A stretch of DNA of 64,000 nt from Acidobacteriota bacterium (GTDB taxonomy: Bacteria > Acidobacteriota > Terriglobia > Terriglobales > Acidobacteriaceae): assembly GCA_018268855.1 (NCBI GenBank), contig JAFDVR010000010.1, positions 44,815-108,814 on the forward strand, in the 5' to 3' direction. How positions within the stretch are numbered: the first letter of the stretch is position 1; each line of letters starts with the position of its first letter. Of the stretch, positions 43,297 to 51,775 are shown piece after piece. The translations under genes and the position numbers were made by a program. Under the pieces are notes generated by a model that saw nothing but the letters and a program-made list of their open reading frames with translations, had not been told where the DNA came from and did no database searches.

Positions 43297-43650
43297 ATGT
43301 CATCTCAGCATGAAGATCAAGAGATCGATAGATTACTTCGGCGTACTACCCTAGTGAATCCGCTCGCCAGAGCAACTCAAAATGCCAAAATATATAACCA
43401 AGCTTGGCTAACCTCCGAAAACGGTATGACGAAAACGAAAATTATTGGTTTCTCTGTGTTACAGATACCTCTGATTGGCGCCGCCATAGTACTAACAAAA
43501 TTGACACTCGAATCATGGGAGGACGGAGATGTTTTCGATGTATTAGTGTTTGGCGCTATTGCCATTGCTTCTTATTACTTGATCGTTAGAGGTCTTGCCA
43601 ATATTGCACGAAATGTTTGGCGAAGGGTCTGTAAACAAGTAGATACGTAA
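43297..43650 (+). CDS. Hypothetical two-helix membrane protein, lower GC
   Basis: A 117-residue protein with a polar N-terminus (about 45 residues) and two hydrophobic helices (IIGFSVLQIPLIGAAIVLT and LVFGAIAIASYYLIVRGL), ending in a basic tail. I recognise no family. Base composition is clearly more AT-rich than neighbours, with rarer codons (ATA, TTA, AGA), suggesting recent acquisition. GAGAGGAG precedes the ATG, supporting expression. It lies between deoA and the terminator of the convergent deoxyhypusine synthase-like gene. Confidence 0.6.
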   Translation: MSSQHEDQEIDRLLRRTTLVNPLARATQNAKIYNQAWLTSENGMTKTKIIGFSVLQIPLIGAAIVLTKLTLESWEDGDVFDVLVFGAIAIASYYLIVRGLANIARNVWRRVCKQVDT

Positions 43651-43677
43651 GTTTGTGGCTAAAGTGGAGTCGACAAA

Positions 43678-43704
43678 AAGGCCGCATGCATCGCATGCGG
43701 CCTT
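43678..43704 (-). terminator. Intrinsic terminator of the deoxyhypusine synthase-like gene
   Basis: AAGGCCGCATGC (43678-43689) and GCATGCGGCCTT (43693-43704) form a perfect 12-base-pair stem with a 3-base loop. On the minus strand it is followed by TTTTT, so it ends transcription of the gene at 43740-44801. Confidence 0.88.
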
Positions 43705-43737
43705 AGCTAAGGGCTAACAGCTAGAAGCTAAGAGCTT
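43705..43737. repeat. AGCTAA-type low-complexity repeat
   Basis: Short tandem variants of GCTAA/GCTAGAA (AGCTAAGGGCTAACAGCTAG, then AAGCTAAGAGCTT) lie between the terminator and the stop codon of the minus-strand gene. This type of degenerate CTAG/CTAA-rich block commonly occurs at gene 3' ends; no function is assigned. Confidence 0.5.
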
Positions 43738-43739
43738 CC

Positions 43740-44801
43740 TTACGCCGTCACCGGCTCCAACTTCTCGCTGAACCGCTTCTCCGTGCGCTTCGCCTGCGCC
43801 TTCTTATGGAAAGCATAACCAGCAATAAGCGGGAAAGCGATCGTGGCTTCGCTGTAAACCATCTGCTCGTAAGTAAGGTCGACCTTGCCCCACGAAGAAG
43901 CTTCCTTCAGGGTGGAACCCGAGAGAGCGCCATCGCGCGAGTCGGCCACGGTGATCTGGATAGCGTACTTGTGCATCGATGCTTCCACGCCGAGAATGTC
44001 GGCGGCCACAACGATGTCCTGCGCAAAGTTCTTCGGCACGCCGCCACCGATCATCAGCAGACCCGTGGTCGGGTTCTGGATCTTGATCTGCGTCAGTTCG
44101 TAGAAGTCCTTGCCGGAGTCGATGGAGCACACCGGCTTGCCCTGGCGCGCGTGCTGGTGCGCCACAATGCCAAAGCCGAAGGAGCAGTCGGAGAAGGCCG
44201 GGCAGAAGATCGGCACGCCCTTCTCATAGCAGGCCAGGATGATGGAATCGGCATTGCCCTTCTCAGGCGTGCGGCCATTCTCCTTCAGGTACTTGCCCAT
44301 CTCGCGAATGTACTCGCGCGAAGAGTAAGCGCCCGGCTTCATGCCGTTGATCACCTTCTCGGTCGTCTCATCGCAGATGCGGAGTTCTTCTTCGTCGATG
44401 AACGTGTCGTAGATACGGTCGATCATCATCTCGCGCAGATCGGCATCGCCCGCGCCGTACTTGTACTCGTCGCCCGCAATGTAGTGGCGGAAGCCCAGCG
44501 CTTCAAAGAAGTCCTGATCGACAATGTTCGCGCCGGTGGAAACGATCGCGTCCACCATGTTATTGCGCACCATGTCGACGATCACCTTCTGCAGGCCAGC
44601 CGAGATGAGCGATCCGGCAAGGCACAGAATGACGCCGCACTCTGTATCGCGCAGCATCATGTCATAGATGTTGGCGGCACGGTTCAGATCGCGCGCGGAG
44701 TAGGCCATGTGTGCCATGGCATCGACCAGCGGCACCACATTGTGCTCGGCAATGTTGATGTGCTGGATAGGCTGTTGGAGGAGTTCTTTTTTCGTCGGCA
44801 T
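43740..44801 (-). CDS. Deoxyhypusine synthase-family protein
   Basis: A 353-residue NAD-dependent enzyme of the DHS family. In archaea and eukaryotes DHS modifies eIF5A with spermidine; bacterial members are thought to make homospermidine or related polyamines (SpeY-like). Recognisable parts are LAGSLISAGLQKVIVDMV, IVSTGANIVDQDFFEALG, IGGGVPKNFAQDIVVAADIL, and SSWGKVDLTYEQMVYSEATI, where the Lys of WGK corresponds to the catalytic enamine Lys. The product starts MPTKKELLQQ. A strong terminator follows. No speA/speE-type gene is nearby. The polyamine role is from family knowledge. Confidence 0.88.
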   Translation of the reverse strand: MPTKKELLQQPIQHINIAEHNVVPLVDAMAHMAYSARDLNRAANIYDMMLRDTECGVILCLAGSLISAGLQKVIVDMVRNNMVDAIVSTGANIVDQDFFEALGFRHYIAGDEYKYGAGDADLREMMIDRIYDTFIDEEELRICDETTEKVINGMKPGAYSSREYIREMGKYLKENGRTPEKGNADSIILACYEKGVPIFCPAFSDCSFGFGIVAHQHARQGKPVCSIDSGKDFYELTQIKIQNPTTGLLMIGGGVPKNFAQDIVVAADILGVEASMHKYAIQITVADSRDGALSGSTLKEASSWGKVDLTYEQMVYSEATIAFPLIAGYAFHKKAQAKRTEKRFSEKLEPVTA

Positions 44802-44900
44802 AACGTCTCCCAGTATATCGTGTTTTCGCCTGTAAGGACGCGGGTTTCGTCACACTTTTGTAAGGCGGAACTGTAGTCTTCCGTGAACCCTTTTGGGATC

Positions 44901-45009
44901 GTCATCCTGAGCGCAGCGAAGGATCTCTGTATTTCTTTTCCCAGCCATGAACCCGAGCCTCAACGCACAAAATACAGGGATTCTTCGTCGCTTCACTCCT
45001 CAGAATGAC
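44901..45009. repeat. Dispersed intergenic repeat as inverted pair (copies 2a/2b)
   Basis: GTCATCCTGAGCGCAGCGAA...CTCTGTAT (44901-44932) faces an inverted version (44972-45009, reading GTCATTCTGAGG...CCCTGTAT on the minus strand). Together they could fold into a long hairpin between the divergent polyamine-type gene and pncB. Related single copies occur at 35622 and 63767. Confidence 0.75.
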
Positions 45010-45037
45010 GGCGCGGAGAACTACACTGATTCCAGCC

Positions 45038-46423
45038 ATGATCGTCAACTTCGCCCGGCGCGCGCATAACCACAACTTCGAGCTCGACCCCATCATCCGC
45101 TCGCTGCTGGACACCGACTTCTACAAACTCCTCATGCTCCAGTTCATCTGGAAGCACTTCCCCGCCACGCGCACCACCTTCAGCCTGCACAACCGCAACG
45201 AAAAGTTCCGCCTTGCGGAGATGATCCAGCGCAGCGAACTCATCGCGCAGCTTGAGCACGTCCGCAAGCTGCGCTTTCGTAAATCGGAGATGATCTGGCT
45301 CGCCGGCAACACCTTCTACGGCACGCGCGGCATCTTTGAACCGGCATTTCTCGATTGGCTGGAGAACGGCTTCTCCCTCTCCGAGTACGAACTGCACCAG
45401 GAAGACGGCCAATTCCGCCTCACGTTTACAGGCCCTTGGCTCAGCACCATGATGTGGGAGATCTACGCGCTCTCCATCATCAACGAACTCAAAACGCGTG
45501 CCGCGCTCAAGAGCATGGACGAGTTCGAGCTCGACATCCTGTACGCCCGCGCAAAGACACGCCTCTGGGGCAAGATTGAAAAGCTGCGCAACGTGCCCGA
45601 CCTCTCTCTCGCAGACTTCGGCACCCGTCGCCGCCACAGCTTTCTCTGGCAGGAGTACGTCGTCGAAGCCATGCAGACGGAACTCGGCAAAAGCTTCTCC
45701 GGCACATCCAACACCTTCCTCGCCTACAAGCACGATCTCGAAGCCATCGGCACCAATGCGCACGAGATTCCCATGGCTCTGGCCGCGATGACAAACAGTG
45801 ATGAGGAGTTGAAGCAATCGCAATATCGCGTCCTCGACCTGTGGGCGCAGACCTACGGCGGCGCGCTCCAAGTCATGCTGCCGGACACCTACGGCACCAC
45901 GCAGTTCCTCGAAGACGCCCCCGACTGGGTCGCCGACTGGACCGGCCAACGCGTCGACTCTAAAGACCCCTACGTTGCAGGCGATGAGTACATAGACTGG
46001 CTGGAACGTCGCGGCAAAAACCCTGAGGAGAAGCTGCTCATCGCCAGCGACGGCCTGGACGTGGCACGCATTCTCTCGCTGCACGCCTACTTTTCGGGCA
46101 CCATCCAGCCCGGCATGTCGGCACGCGACTTCCGCGATGCAACCGATTTCCACGACGAGCGCAAATGGAAGCCTGGCCGCCGTATCCGCTTCTCCGCCGG
46201 CTGGGGCACGCTGCTGACCAACGACTTCCGCGAGTGTCATCCACGCAATGAGCACTGGCTGGAGCCCATCTCCCTCGTCTGCAAATTGAGCAGCGCAGAA
46301 GGCCATACCACCGTAAAACTGTCCGACAATTTCTTCAAAGCCAGCGGCCCAGCCGATCTGGTGGAACATTACCGGCAGGTCTTCGGCACGCGCGGCGTCA
46401 CCAATATTCCAGTGGTGGTGTAG
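45038..46423 (+). CDS. pncB: Nicotinate phosphoribosyltransferase
   Basis: A 461-residue enzyme that condenses nicotinate with PRPP (ATP-stimulated) to nicotinate mononucleotide. LLDTDFYKLLMLQFIWKHFP is the canonical N-terminus. EFELDILYARAKTRLWGKIE and DFGTRRRHSFLWQEYVVEAM contain conserved phosphoribosyl residues, with the phosphorylatable His near GTNAHEIPMAL. ASDGLDVARILSLHAYF follows. The frame opens at 45005, but that ATG lies in the dispersed repeat, so 45038 (MIVNFARRAHNHN) is used. Completes the Preiss-Handler salvage begun by PncA at 10879. Confidence 0.95.
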   Translation: MIVNFARRAHNHNFELDPIIRSLLDTDFYKLLMLQFIWKHFPATRTTFSLHNRNEKFRLAEMIQRSELIAQLEHVRKLRFRKSEMIWLAGNTFYGTRGIFEPAFLDWLENGFSLSEYELHQEDGQFRLTFTGPWLSTMMWEIYALSIINELKTRAALKSMDEFELDILYARAKTRLWGKIEKLRNVPDLSLADFGTRRRHSFLWQEYVVEAMQTELGKSFSGTSNTFLAYKHDLEAIGTNAHEIPMALAAMTNSDEELKQSQYRVLDLWAQTYGGALQVMLPDTYGTTQFLEDAPDWVADWTGQRVDSKDPYVAGDEYIDWLERRGKNPEEKLLIASDGLDVARILSLHAYFSGTIQPGMSARDFRDATDFHDERKWKPGRRIRFSAGWGTLLTNDFRECHPRNEHWLEPISLVCKLSSAEGHTTVKLSDNFFKASGPADLVEHYRQVFGTRGVTNIPVVV

Positions 46424-46450
46424 TCCGCCGGACGCGCCTATACTGCCGTC

Positions 46451-47368
46451 ATGCGCAAACTCTTCGCTGCCGCTCTGCTGGCGGCCACTCCGCTCGCATC
46501 CCATGCGTGGGGCCGTACCGGCCACATGATCATCAACCACATCGCCTGCGAAAAGCTCCCTGCCGATCTGCCCGCATTCCTCCGCAGCCCTGCCGCCTGC
46601 ACGCAGATGGAGTACCAGGGCCCGGAGCCGGACCGCTGGCGTTCCAAGGCGACTGAGCCAGAGTTGGTAGCCGCGCAGGCGCCGGAGCACTTCATCGACC
46701 TGGAGTGGGCCGCCTACGCAGGCTCGCCGCTGCCGCGCAACCGGTACGACTTTATCCGCGCCCTCGCTGCCGCGCAGCCGCAACATCCTGATATCCAACT
46801 CACTCCCGAAAAGGTCGGCCTCCAGCCTTACGTCACCACAGAAGTATGGGAGCGCCTCAAGTCAGCGATGCGCGACTACCGCGCTCTTGAGAAAGACCAC
46901 AAAGACACTAAGCCTGTTGAAGCGCTCATCGTCTACTACGCTGGGTGGCTCGGACACTACGTTGCCGACGGCTCTCAGCCGCTGCACACCAGCATCCAGT
47001 ACAACGGCTGGACCGGCCCCAATCCGAACGGCTACACCACCGAGCACAAAATCCATTCCAAGTTCGAAAGCACCTACGTGCTCAATAACATCAAGGAATC
47101 CGACGTGGCCTCCAAAGTGCCAGCCGCGCCCGTGCCGCACGGCGACATCTTCGATGACTACATGGGCTATCTCAACGCCACGAACAAGCTGGTGGAGAAG
47201 ACCTACCAGCTTGAAAAAGCCAGGGGCTTTGATGATGCAGGCACACCGGAAGGAAAGGCCTTTACGATTGAACGTCTGGCTGCCGGAGCCACAGAACTGC
47301 GCGATCTGATCGTCTTCGCATGGCAGGCAAGCGCTGTTCCGCTGCCGCCATCAAAGTACGCCGACTAA
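46451..47368 (+). CDS. Secreted S1/P1-family nuclease
   Basis: A 305-residue zinc enzyme of the S1/P1 nuclease family (phospholipase C fold). The signal peptide is cleaved just before the Trp of HAWGRTGHMI, because the mature N-terminal Trp binds zinc. Further ligands are in EHFIDLEW and GWLGHYVADGSQPLHTSIQYN. It degrades single-stranded nucleic acids or nucleotide 3'-phosphates outside the cytoplasm. Lying 27 bases after pncB, beside a CNT nucleoside transporter and phosphorylases, it plausibly feeds extracellular nucleosides into salvage. Confidence 0.88.
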   Translation: MRKLFAAALLAATPLASHAWGRTGHMIINHIACEKLPADLPAFLRSPAACTQMEYQGPEPDRWRSKATEPELVAAQAPEHFIDLEWAAYAGSPLPRNRYDFIRALAAAQPQHPDIQLTPEKVGLQPYVTTEVWERLKSAMRDYRALEKDHKDTKPVEALIVYYAGWLGHYVADGSQPLHTSIQYNGWTGPNPNGYTTEHKIHSKFESTYVLNNIKESDVASKVPAAPVPHGDIFDDYMGYLNATNKLVEKTYQLEKARGFDDAGTPEGKAFTIERLAAGATELRDLIVFAWQASAVPLPPSKYAD

Positions 47369-47375
47369 CTCCGAA

Positions 47376-47861
47376 TCAAAACTGTGTATGGCGCGTGGCC
47401 GGCATGGCGCGCGCCAATACTTTTGTCAGCAGCACAGCAAGCGCCGGAGTCATCACGGCAGCAAGCACGGCCCAGATCACCAGCGCGTGCCACTCCCACA
47501 CCCACAACAGCTTGATCAGGTCCCACGGATGCCTGCGTGCAAACGCGAAAATCTGCACAGGCGCAAGCGGCAACTGCGCCGATCCAAACACGACCGTTCC
47601 CGCATGTAAAAACGGCAGCAGCAAAATCAACTGCAACGGGTACACCGCATGCGTGCCCACCTGCGATGCAGGAATGTTCAACCGGAAGAGCCACGCAAAA
47701 AACAAGGACAACACGGTAGTAGAACCGAGCAGCGGATTGACCCCAATCACAATCCCAACAGCGAGACTCCACGCAATGCGCTCCGGAGTTGCGCCTCTGC
47801 GTAACAGGCCAACCACAGGCGCAACGATCTTTCGCCGCAGAATGCCGAAGGCCTTGGTCAC
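47376..47861 (-). CDS. DUF2062 membrane protein
   Basis: A 161-residue protein with three or four hydrophobic segments. ERIAWSLAVGIVIGVNPLLGSTT is the DUF2062 signature, found alone or fused to glycosyltransferases; its function is unknown. The ATG at 47861 overlaps the udk stop by 4 bases, so it is translationally coupled to uridine kinase. An alternative frame on the same strand (47365-47871) lacks recognisable features. It is convergent with the S1/P1 nuclease gene, with 7 bases between them. Confidence 0.8.
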   Translation of the reverse strand: MTKAFGILRRKIVAPVVGLLRRGATPERIAWSLAVGIVIGVNPLLGSTTVLSLFFAWLFRLNIPASQVGTHAVYPLQLILLLPFLHAGTVVFGSAQLPLAPVQIFAFARRHPWDLIKLLWVWEWHALVIWAVLAAVMTPALAVLLTKVLARAMPATRHTQF

Positions 47862-48529
47862 GCGTCTGCAACCGCCGGAGGCAAAAGATGTTCGCGATGG
47901 AGTTGCGTCAGCACTCGCTCCACCGACCAGTCGAGCGACTCCGTTCCATCCACCACAATGGACGCAAACTCGCGCGAAGGAAGCACATACGCATCCGCCA
48001 TCGGCCGCGTAGTTGCTGCAAACTGCTCGCGAACGCTCTGCTCCGTCCGTCCGCGCTCGCGCACATCGCGATAAATCCGCCGCGTAAGACAGACCTCATG
48101 CGGCGCATGCACGTAAATAGAAAAGTCAAATAACTTCCGCAGCGCCTCGTAGTGCAGCGCAAGAATGCCTTCCACAATGATCACACGCGAAGGCGTCACA
48201 TGGCCGGTGCTATGGGGTACGCGCGTGTGCGTCGCAAAGTCATACACAGGCCGGTCTACAGACCGCAAAGCGGCAAGCGCCTCAACATGCTCCAATAACA
48301 ACTCGCTCTCAAGCGAATCAGGATGGTCGAAGTTATGCACCGCTCGTTCTTCCATCGGCAGATGCGCAAGATCGCGATAGTAATAGTCGAAGGTAAAGAG
48401 CGTCGCATCCAGTTCGCGTGCAAGCTCATGCGAAAGCGTCGTCTTCCCCGACCCCGAACATCCTGCAATCCCGATGATGAGTGGCCGCACCAATCCCTGC
48501 AATGCGAGTTGGTGCGGCAGAGGCTCCAT
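47858..48529 (-). CDS. udk: Uridine kinase
   Basis: A 223-residue nucleoside kinase phosphorylating uridine/cytidine. Walker A GIAGCSGSGKTTLSHELA, FTFDYYYRDLAHLP and FDHPDSLESELLLEHVEAL (substrate site), VEGILALHYEALRKLFDFSI, and RRIYRDVRERGRTEQSV (lid) match the family. The ATG at 48529 follows the purine phosphorylase stop by 4 bases; the longer frame would overlap that gene. Part of a three-gene unit: purine nucleoside phosphorylase, udk, DUF2062. Confidence 0.93.
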   Translation of the reverse strand: MEPLPHQLALQGLVRPLIIGIAGCSGSGKTTLSHELARELDATLFTFDYYYRDLAHLPMEERAVHNFDHPDSLESELLLEHVEALAALRSVDRPVYDFATHTRVPHSTGHVTPSRVIIVEGILALHYEALRKLFDFSIYVHAPHEVCLTRRIYRDVRERGRTEQSVREQFAATTRPMADAYVLPSREFASIVVDGTESLDWSVERVLTQLHREHLLPPAVADA

Positions 48530-48533
48530 TCTC

Positions 48534-49376
48534 TTACGCTCCAGCCGGAAGCGCCGTGATCTGCGGCACAAGAGCCAGCAGCAAGGACGAAAACTGTTGG
48601 CTCACGCGCTTGCCAATCTCCATTACCTCAGCATGATTGATCGGCTCATCCAGGACGCCCGCAGCCATGTTTGTCACGACGGAAAGCCCAAGCACCTCAA
48701 CGCCCATGTGCCGCGCCACAATCACCTCATGCACCGTCGACATGCCGACGAGATCAGCTCCCAGCGTACGGAAGGCGCGAATCTCCGCAGGCGTCTCATA
48801 GCTCGGCCCCAGCACGGCAAGATAGACGCCGCTATTCAGCGTCCACGTCTGCCGCTGCGCTTCCTCCTGCGCCAGCTTCAGCAGACGCGGCGAATACGCT
48901 GCACTCATATCGTGAAAGCGCGGCCCGAACCGTTCATCATTCGGCCCCAGACAGGCGTTCGTTCCAGTCAGATTGATGTGATCGCAGATGCCCACGATCG
49001 ATCCCTGCGCGATCTTCACGTTGATGCCGCCAGCTGCATTGGTCACAATCAGCGTCTTCACGCCCAGTAGGCCGAGCACACGCGCAGGAAAGGTCACCTG
49101 CTCCATGCTGTAGCCCTCGTAGGCATGTACGCGCCCCTGCATCACCGCCACAGGCACTCCGCTTAACGTGCCGATCACAAGTTTGCCGGAGTGGCCCTGC
49201 ACCGTACTCTGCGGAAAATTGGGAATCTCCGCATACGGAACGGTCACCGCATCCTGCACATGGTCGGCAAAGCCCCCCAGGCCCGAACCAAGAATCAGGC
49301 CAATCCGTGGTTGGAGTGCTGTCTTCGATCTCAGAAAATCCGCGGCAGCGGAAGCTCGTGTGTAAAGGTCATTCAT
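48534..49376 (-). CDS. punA: Purine nucleoside phosphorylase (trimeric type)
   Basis: A 280-residue enzyme of the low-molecular-mass trimeric PNP family, cleaving inosine and guanosine with phosphate. LILGSGLGGFADHV binds phosphate; FPQSTVQGHSGKLVIGTLSG, MQGRVHAYEGYSMEQVTFP, and VTNAAGGINV form the active site. GPSYETPAEIRAFRTLGADL and VGMSTVHEVIVARHMGVEVL complete the signature. The ATG at 49376 (MNDLYTRAS) is preferred over 49415. First gene of the udk operon. Confidence 0.94.
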   Translation of the reverse strand: MNDLYTRASAAADFLRSKTALQPRIGLILGSGLGGFADHVQDAVTVPYAEIPNFPQSTVQGHSGKLVIGTLSGVPVAVMQGRVHAYEGYSMEQVTFPARVLGLLGVKTLIVTNAAGGINVKIAQGSIVGICDHINLTGTNACLGPNDERFGPRFHDMSAAYSPRLLKLAQEEAQRQTWTLNSGVYLAVLGPSYETPAEIRAFRTLGADLVGMSTVHEVIVARHMGVEVLGLSVVTNMAAGVLDEPINHAEVMEIGKRVSQQFSSLLLALVPQITALPAGA

Positions 49377-49463
49377 CGCTGAAGTTGATGATAGCGCGGC
49401 ATGACGTGGGGGCAAGACCTCCCAACGCCGCCCTCTGCCATCTCAATAGTCGCGGAGGCTGAA

Positions 49464-49658
49464 ATGCTAGTATTCACCGGATTAGTCATGCTCCCTATCC
49501 TCATCATTGCCATTTTGATCTATCTATATCTGGCATCGCAGAAAAGAAAATCGAACGCCGTGGCACGGGTGGAAGATCCGGACTTGGGCACGGAGCGCGT
49601 CATCTCGCCGCAAAACGGCACGGTGCACCGGGAACGCGCTACCGATCCTCATCACTAA
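49464..49658 (+). CDS. Small single-helix membrane protein
   Basis: A 64-residue protein: hydrophobic helix MLVFTGLVMLPILIIAILIY followed by a polar tail (SQKRKSNAVARVEDPDLG). GGAGG at 49454-49458 is spaced 5 bases from the ATG, favouring 49464 over the in-frame 49401. The family is unknown. It sits divergent from the phosphorylase gene and its stop overlaps the convergent transporter stop by 4 bases. Confidence 0.5.
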   Translation: MLVFTGLVMLPILIIAILIYLYLASQKRKSNAVARVEDPDLGTERVISPQNGTVHRERATDPHH

Positions 49659-50896
49659 CGCAGCAACATGCTGACAATAGAAGCGGACATCAGGTTGGCC
49701 ACAGTTCCAGCCAGCAGCGCGCGCATGCCCAGCTTTGCCAGATCATTCCGGCGATTGGGAATCAGCGCGCCAATGCCGCCAATCTGCATACCGACAGACC
49801 CAATGTTCGCAAATCCGCACAGGGCAAAGGTAGCAATCGCCAGTGTGCGCGTGGAAACCAGCCCCTTATGCGCCAGATCGCCAAGCTGCTGATATGCGAT
49901 GAATTCATTCAACACGGCGCGCGTGCCAATCAGGTTGCCTACCATCGGCGCATCATGCCACGGGATACCAATCATCCACGCCACAGGCGCGCAGAACCAG
50001 CCCAGTACGGCATTGATCGTATGCGGAAACGCATGGTGTCCGTGCGCCCACATAAAGTTGCTGATCGCCAGCATCACGCCGTTCACTAAGCCGATCAACG
50101 CCAGAAAGCTGATAAGCATAATGGCCACGTTGAATGCTAACTGTCCGCCATCGATCGTTCCCCTCGCGATAGCACCAATAAAATTTTCGTCGGCGTGCTC
50201 TTCGCTCTTGGGAATAGTGACCGTACCCGCAGTCGCAGGCACTTCCGTCTCTGGCACCAGCATCTTGGAGACAAGGATCGTCCCCGGCGCGGTCATAATC
50301 ACGGCGCTCAGCAGGTCCTGCGCGCGGATGCCGAAGAAGATATACGCAGCCATAATGCCGCCCGAAACATGCGCCATGCCGCTGGTCATGATCGTCATCA
50401 ACTCTGATCGCGTTGCGCCATCCAGAAACGGACGAATCGTCAGCGGCGCCTCCGTCTGCCCCATAAAGATCGAAGCAGCCACGTTCGTAGACTCAGCGCC
50501 GGAAGTTCCCATCGTCCGCTGCATCACCCAGGCGACCCAGCGGATGACCACCTGCATCACACCGATGTGATACAGAATCGCAAAGAACGCCGAAACAAAA
50601 ATAATCGTCGGCAACACAAGAAATGCGAACACCGACATCGGCCCTGGCGAACCGAGATAGCCGAAGACCATACCTGACCCATCCACCGAATGCGCCAGTA
50701 GCGATGTGATCGCCGCCGAACCTTTCTGCAAAACAATCTGTCCGGCAGAAAACTTGATGACCAGCACGGCAAAAAACAACTGCAGCCCAAGCCCCCACGC
50801 AACAGTGCGCCACTTGATCGCGCGGCGGTTGGTGGAAAGCGCATAACAAACTGACAGAAGTACAACGAGGCCAATCAGACCGGTAAAGCGAGCCAA
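49655..50896 (-). CDS. Concentrative nucleoside transporter (NupC type, TTG start)
   Basis: A protein of about 413 residues with ten or so membrane helices, of the CNT (NupC) family that imports nucleosides with H+ or Na+. The motif FMGQTEAPLTIRPF (Gln-Thr-Glu substrate site), GGIMAAYIFFG, and the late helix with ALCGFANIGSVGMQIGGIGAL are diagnostic. The frame continues to 51139, but TTG at 50896 is preceded at ideal distance by GGGAGGG (50905-50911), so it is chosen. It supplies the neighbouring cdd, deoA, udk and PNP enzymes. Confidence 0.92.
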   Translation of the reverse strand: MARFTGLIGLVVLLSVCYALSTNRRAIKWRTVAWGLGLQLFFAVLVIKFSAGQIVLQKGSAAITSLLAHSVDGSGMVFGYLGSPGPMSVFAFLVLPTIIFVSAFFAILYHIGVMQVVIRWVAWVMQRTMGTSGAESTNVAASIFMGQTEAPLTIRPFLDGATRSELMTIMTSGMAHVSGGIMAAYIFFGIRAQDLLSAVIMTAPGTILVSKMLVPETEVPATAGTVTIPKSEEHADENFIGAIARGTIDGGQLAFNVAIMLISFLALIGLVNGVMLAISNFMWAHGHHAFPHTINAVLGWFCAPVAWMIGIPWHDAPMVGNLIGTRAVLNEFIAYQQLGDLAHKGLVSTRTLAIATFALCGFANIGSVGMQIGGIGALIPNRRNDLAKLGMRALLAGTVANLMSASIVSMLLR

Positions 50897-51047
50897 ACGC
50901 GTGGCCCTCCCTTGCTGGGTTCGGTGAATGCTCGCAGTGTATCGCGGCAGAGCATGCATAGGGGCAGGAATCACCCGTTTGTGGCAGCGCTTATCCGCAC
51001 AGCAAAGCGGTACGATGGCAGTGCAGCGCGCATCCGACGAGAAAGAC

Positions 51048-51425
51048 ATGCGACACATTCTGATTATTGACGACGAAGACGATATCCGCGAAGTGGCTTC
51101 GCTCACGCTGGAAGCTACCGCCGGATGGAAGATCTCCACAGCAAGTTCCGGCGCGGAAGGTATTGAAAAGGCACGCGCTCTTCACCCTGACGCCATTCTG
51201 ATGGACGTGATGATGCCCGGCATGGATGGTCCCACCACCTTTCGCGAGATGCAGAAAGACCCTTCCATCGCAAATATTCCCGTACTTCTGCTCACGGCAA
51301 AGGTACAGGGCGTGGACCAGCGCCGCTTCGCCGATCTCGGCGTTACGACAGTGCTCTTTAAACCGTTCGATCCCATGGAACTCGCCGACCAGATCAGCCA
51401 GACACTCGGCTGGGAGAGTGCATAA
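51048..51425 (+). CDS. Single-domain response regulator (CheY-like)
   Basis: A 125-residue receiver domain without output. The acidic pair is in ILIIDDEDDIREV, the phosphoacceptor Asp in AILMDVMMPGMDG (about residue 53), the Thr in LLLTAKVQG and the Lys in VLFKPFDP. An ATG at 51015 is also in frame. The Hpt gene follows after 2 bases, so the pair is probably a phosphorelay fragment; no histidine kinase is near. Confidence 0.9.
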   Translation: MRHILIIDDEDDIREVASLTLEATAGWKISTASSGAEGIEKARALHPDAILMDVMMPGMDGPTTFREMQKDPSIANIPVLLLTAKVQGVDQRRFADLGVTTVLFKPFDPMELADQISQTLGWESA

Positions 51426-51427
51426 CG

Positions 51428-51754
51428 GTGGGCGCTCCCGTCAATCCGCTCGCCAGTCAAATTGCCGCGCTATGGCAGCGCAACAAACCCGTCATGCGCG
51501 AACGGCTTCAGTTGCTCGAACGTGCCGCTACCCAGATGGAACAAACAGGCGCAATCGAAGCAGGCCTCCGCAAACAAGCTACAGAAGTGGCCCACAAGCT
51601 GGCCGGCTCACTCGGCATGTTCGGCCACACAGGAGCAACGGAATCGGCGCGCGCGATAGAAGTTGAACTTGAGACGAGCGGCTCGCCCGATGCCTCACTG
51701 CTCCGTCAGCACGTGCAAACGCTGCACACTACACTGCACGAACCACTCGCCTAG
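51428..51754 (+). CDS. Hpt (histidine phosphotransfer) protein (GTG start)
   Basis: A 108-residue helical protein with the Hpt signature AHKLAGSLGMFGHTGATESA, where His (about residue 56) is phosphorylated. It would shuttle phosphate between receiver domains, most simply the adjacent CheY-like protein. The start GTG lies 2 bases after that gene's stop. The N-terminus (SQIAALWQRNKPVMRERLQL) is alpha-helical, as in stand-alone Hpt proteins. Confidence 0.85.
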   Translation: MGAPVNPLASQIAALWQRNKPVMRERLQLLERAATQMEQTGAIEAGLRKQATEVAHKLAGSLGMFGHTGATESARAIEVELETSGSPDASLLRQHVQTLHTTLHEPLA

Positions 51755-51775
51755 TGTCCACTACTTCTGTCCCGC

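Noticed and set aside
43806..44876. 356-codon open frame on the plus strand
   Set aside because: Antisense to the deoxyhypusine synthase-family gene, which has the real motifs.
44993..46798. 601-codon open frame on the minus strand
   Set aside because: Antisense to pncB and the S1/P1 nuclease, both of which have clear family motifs.
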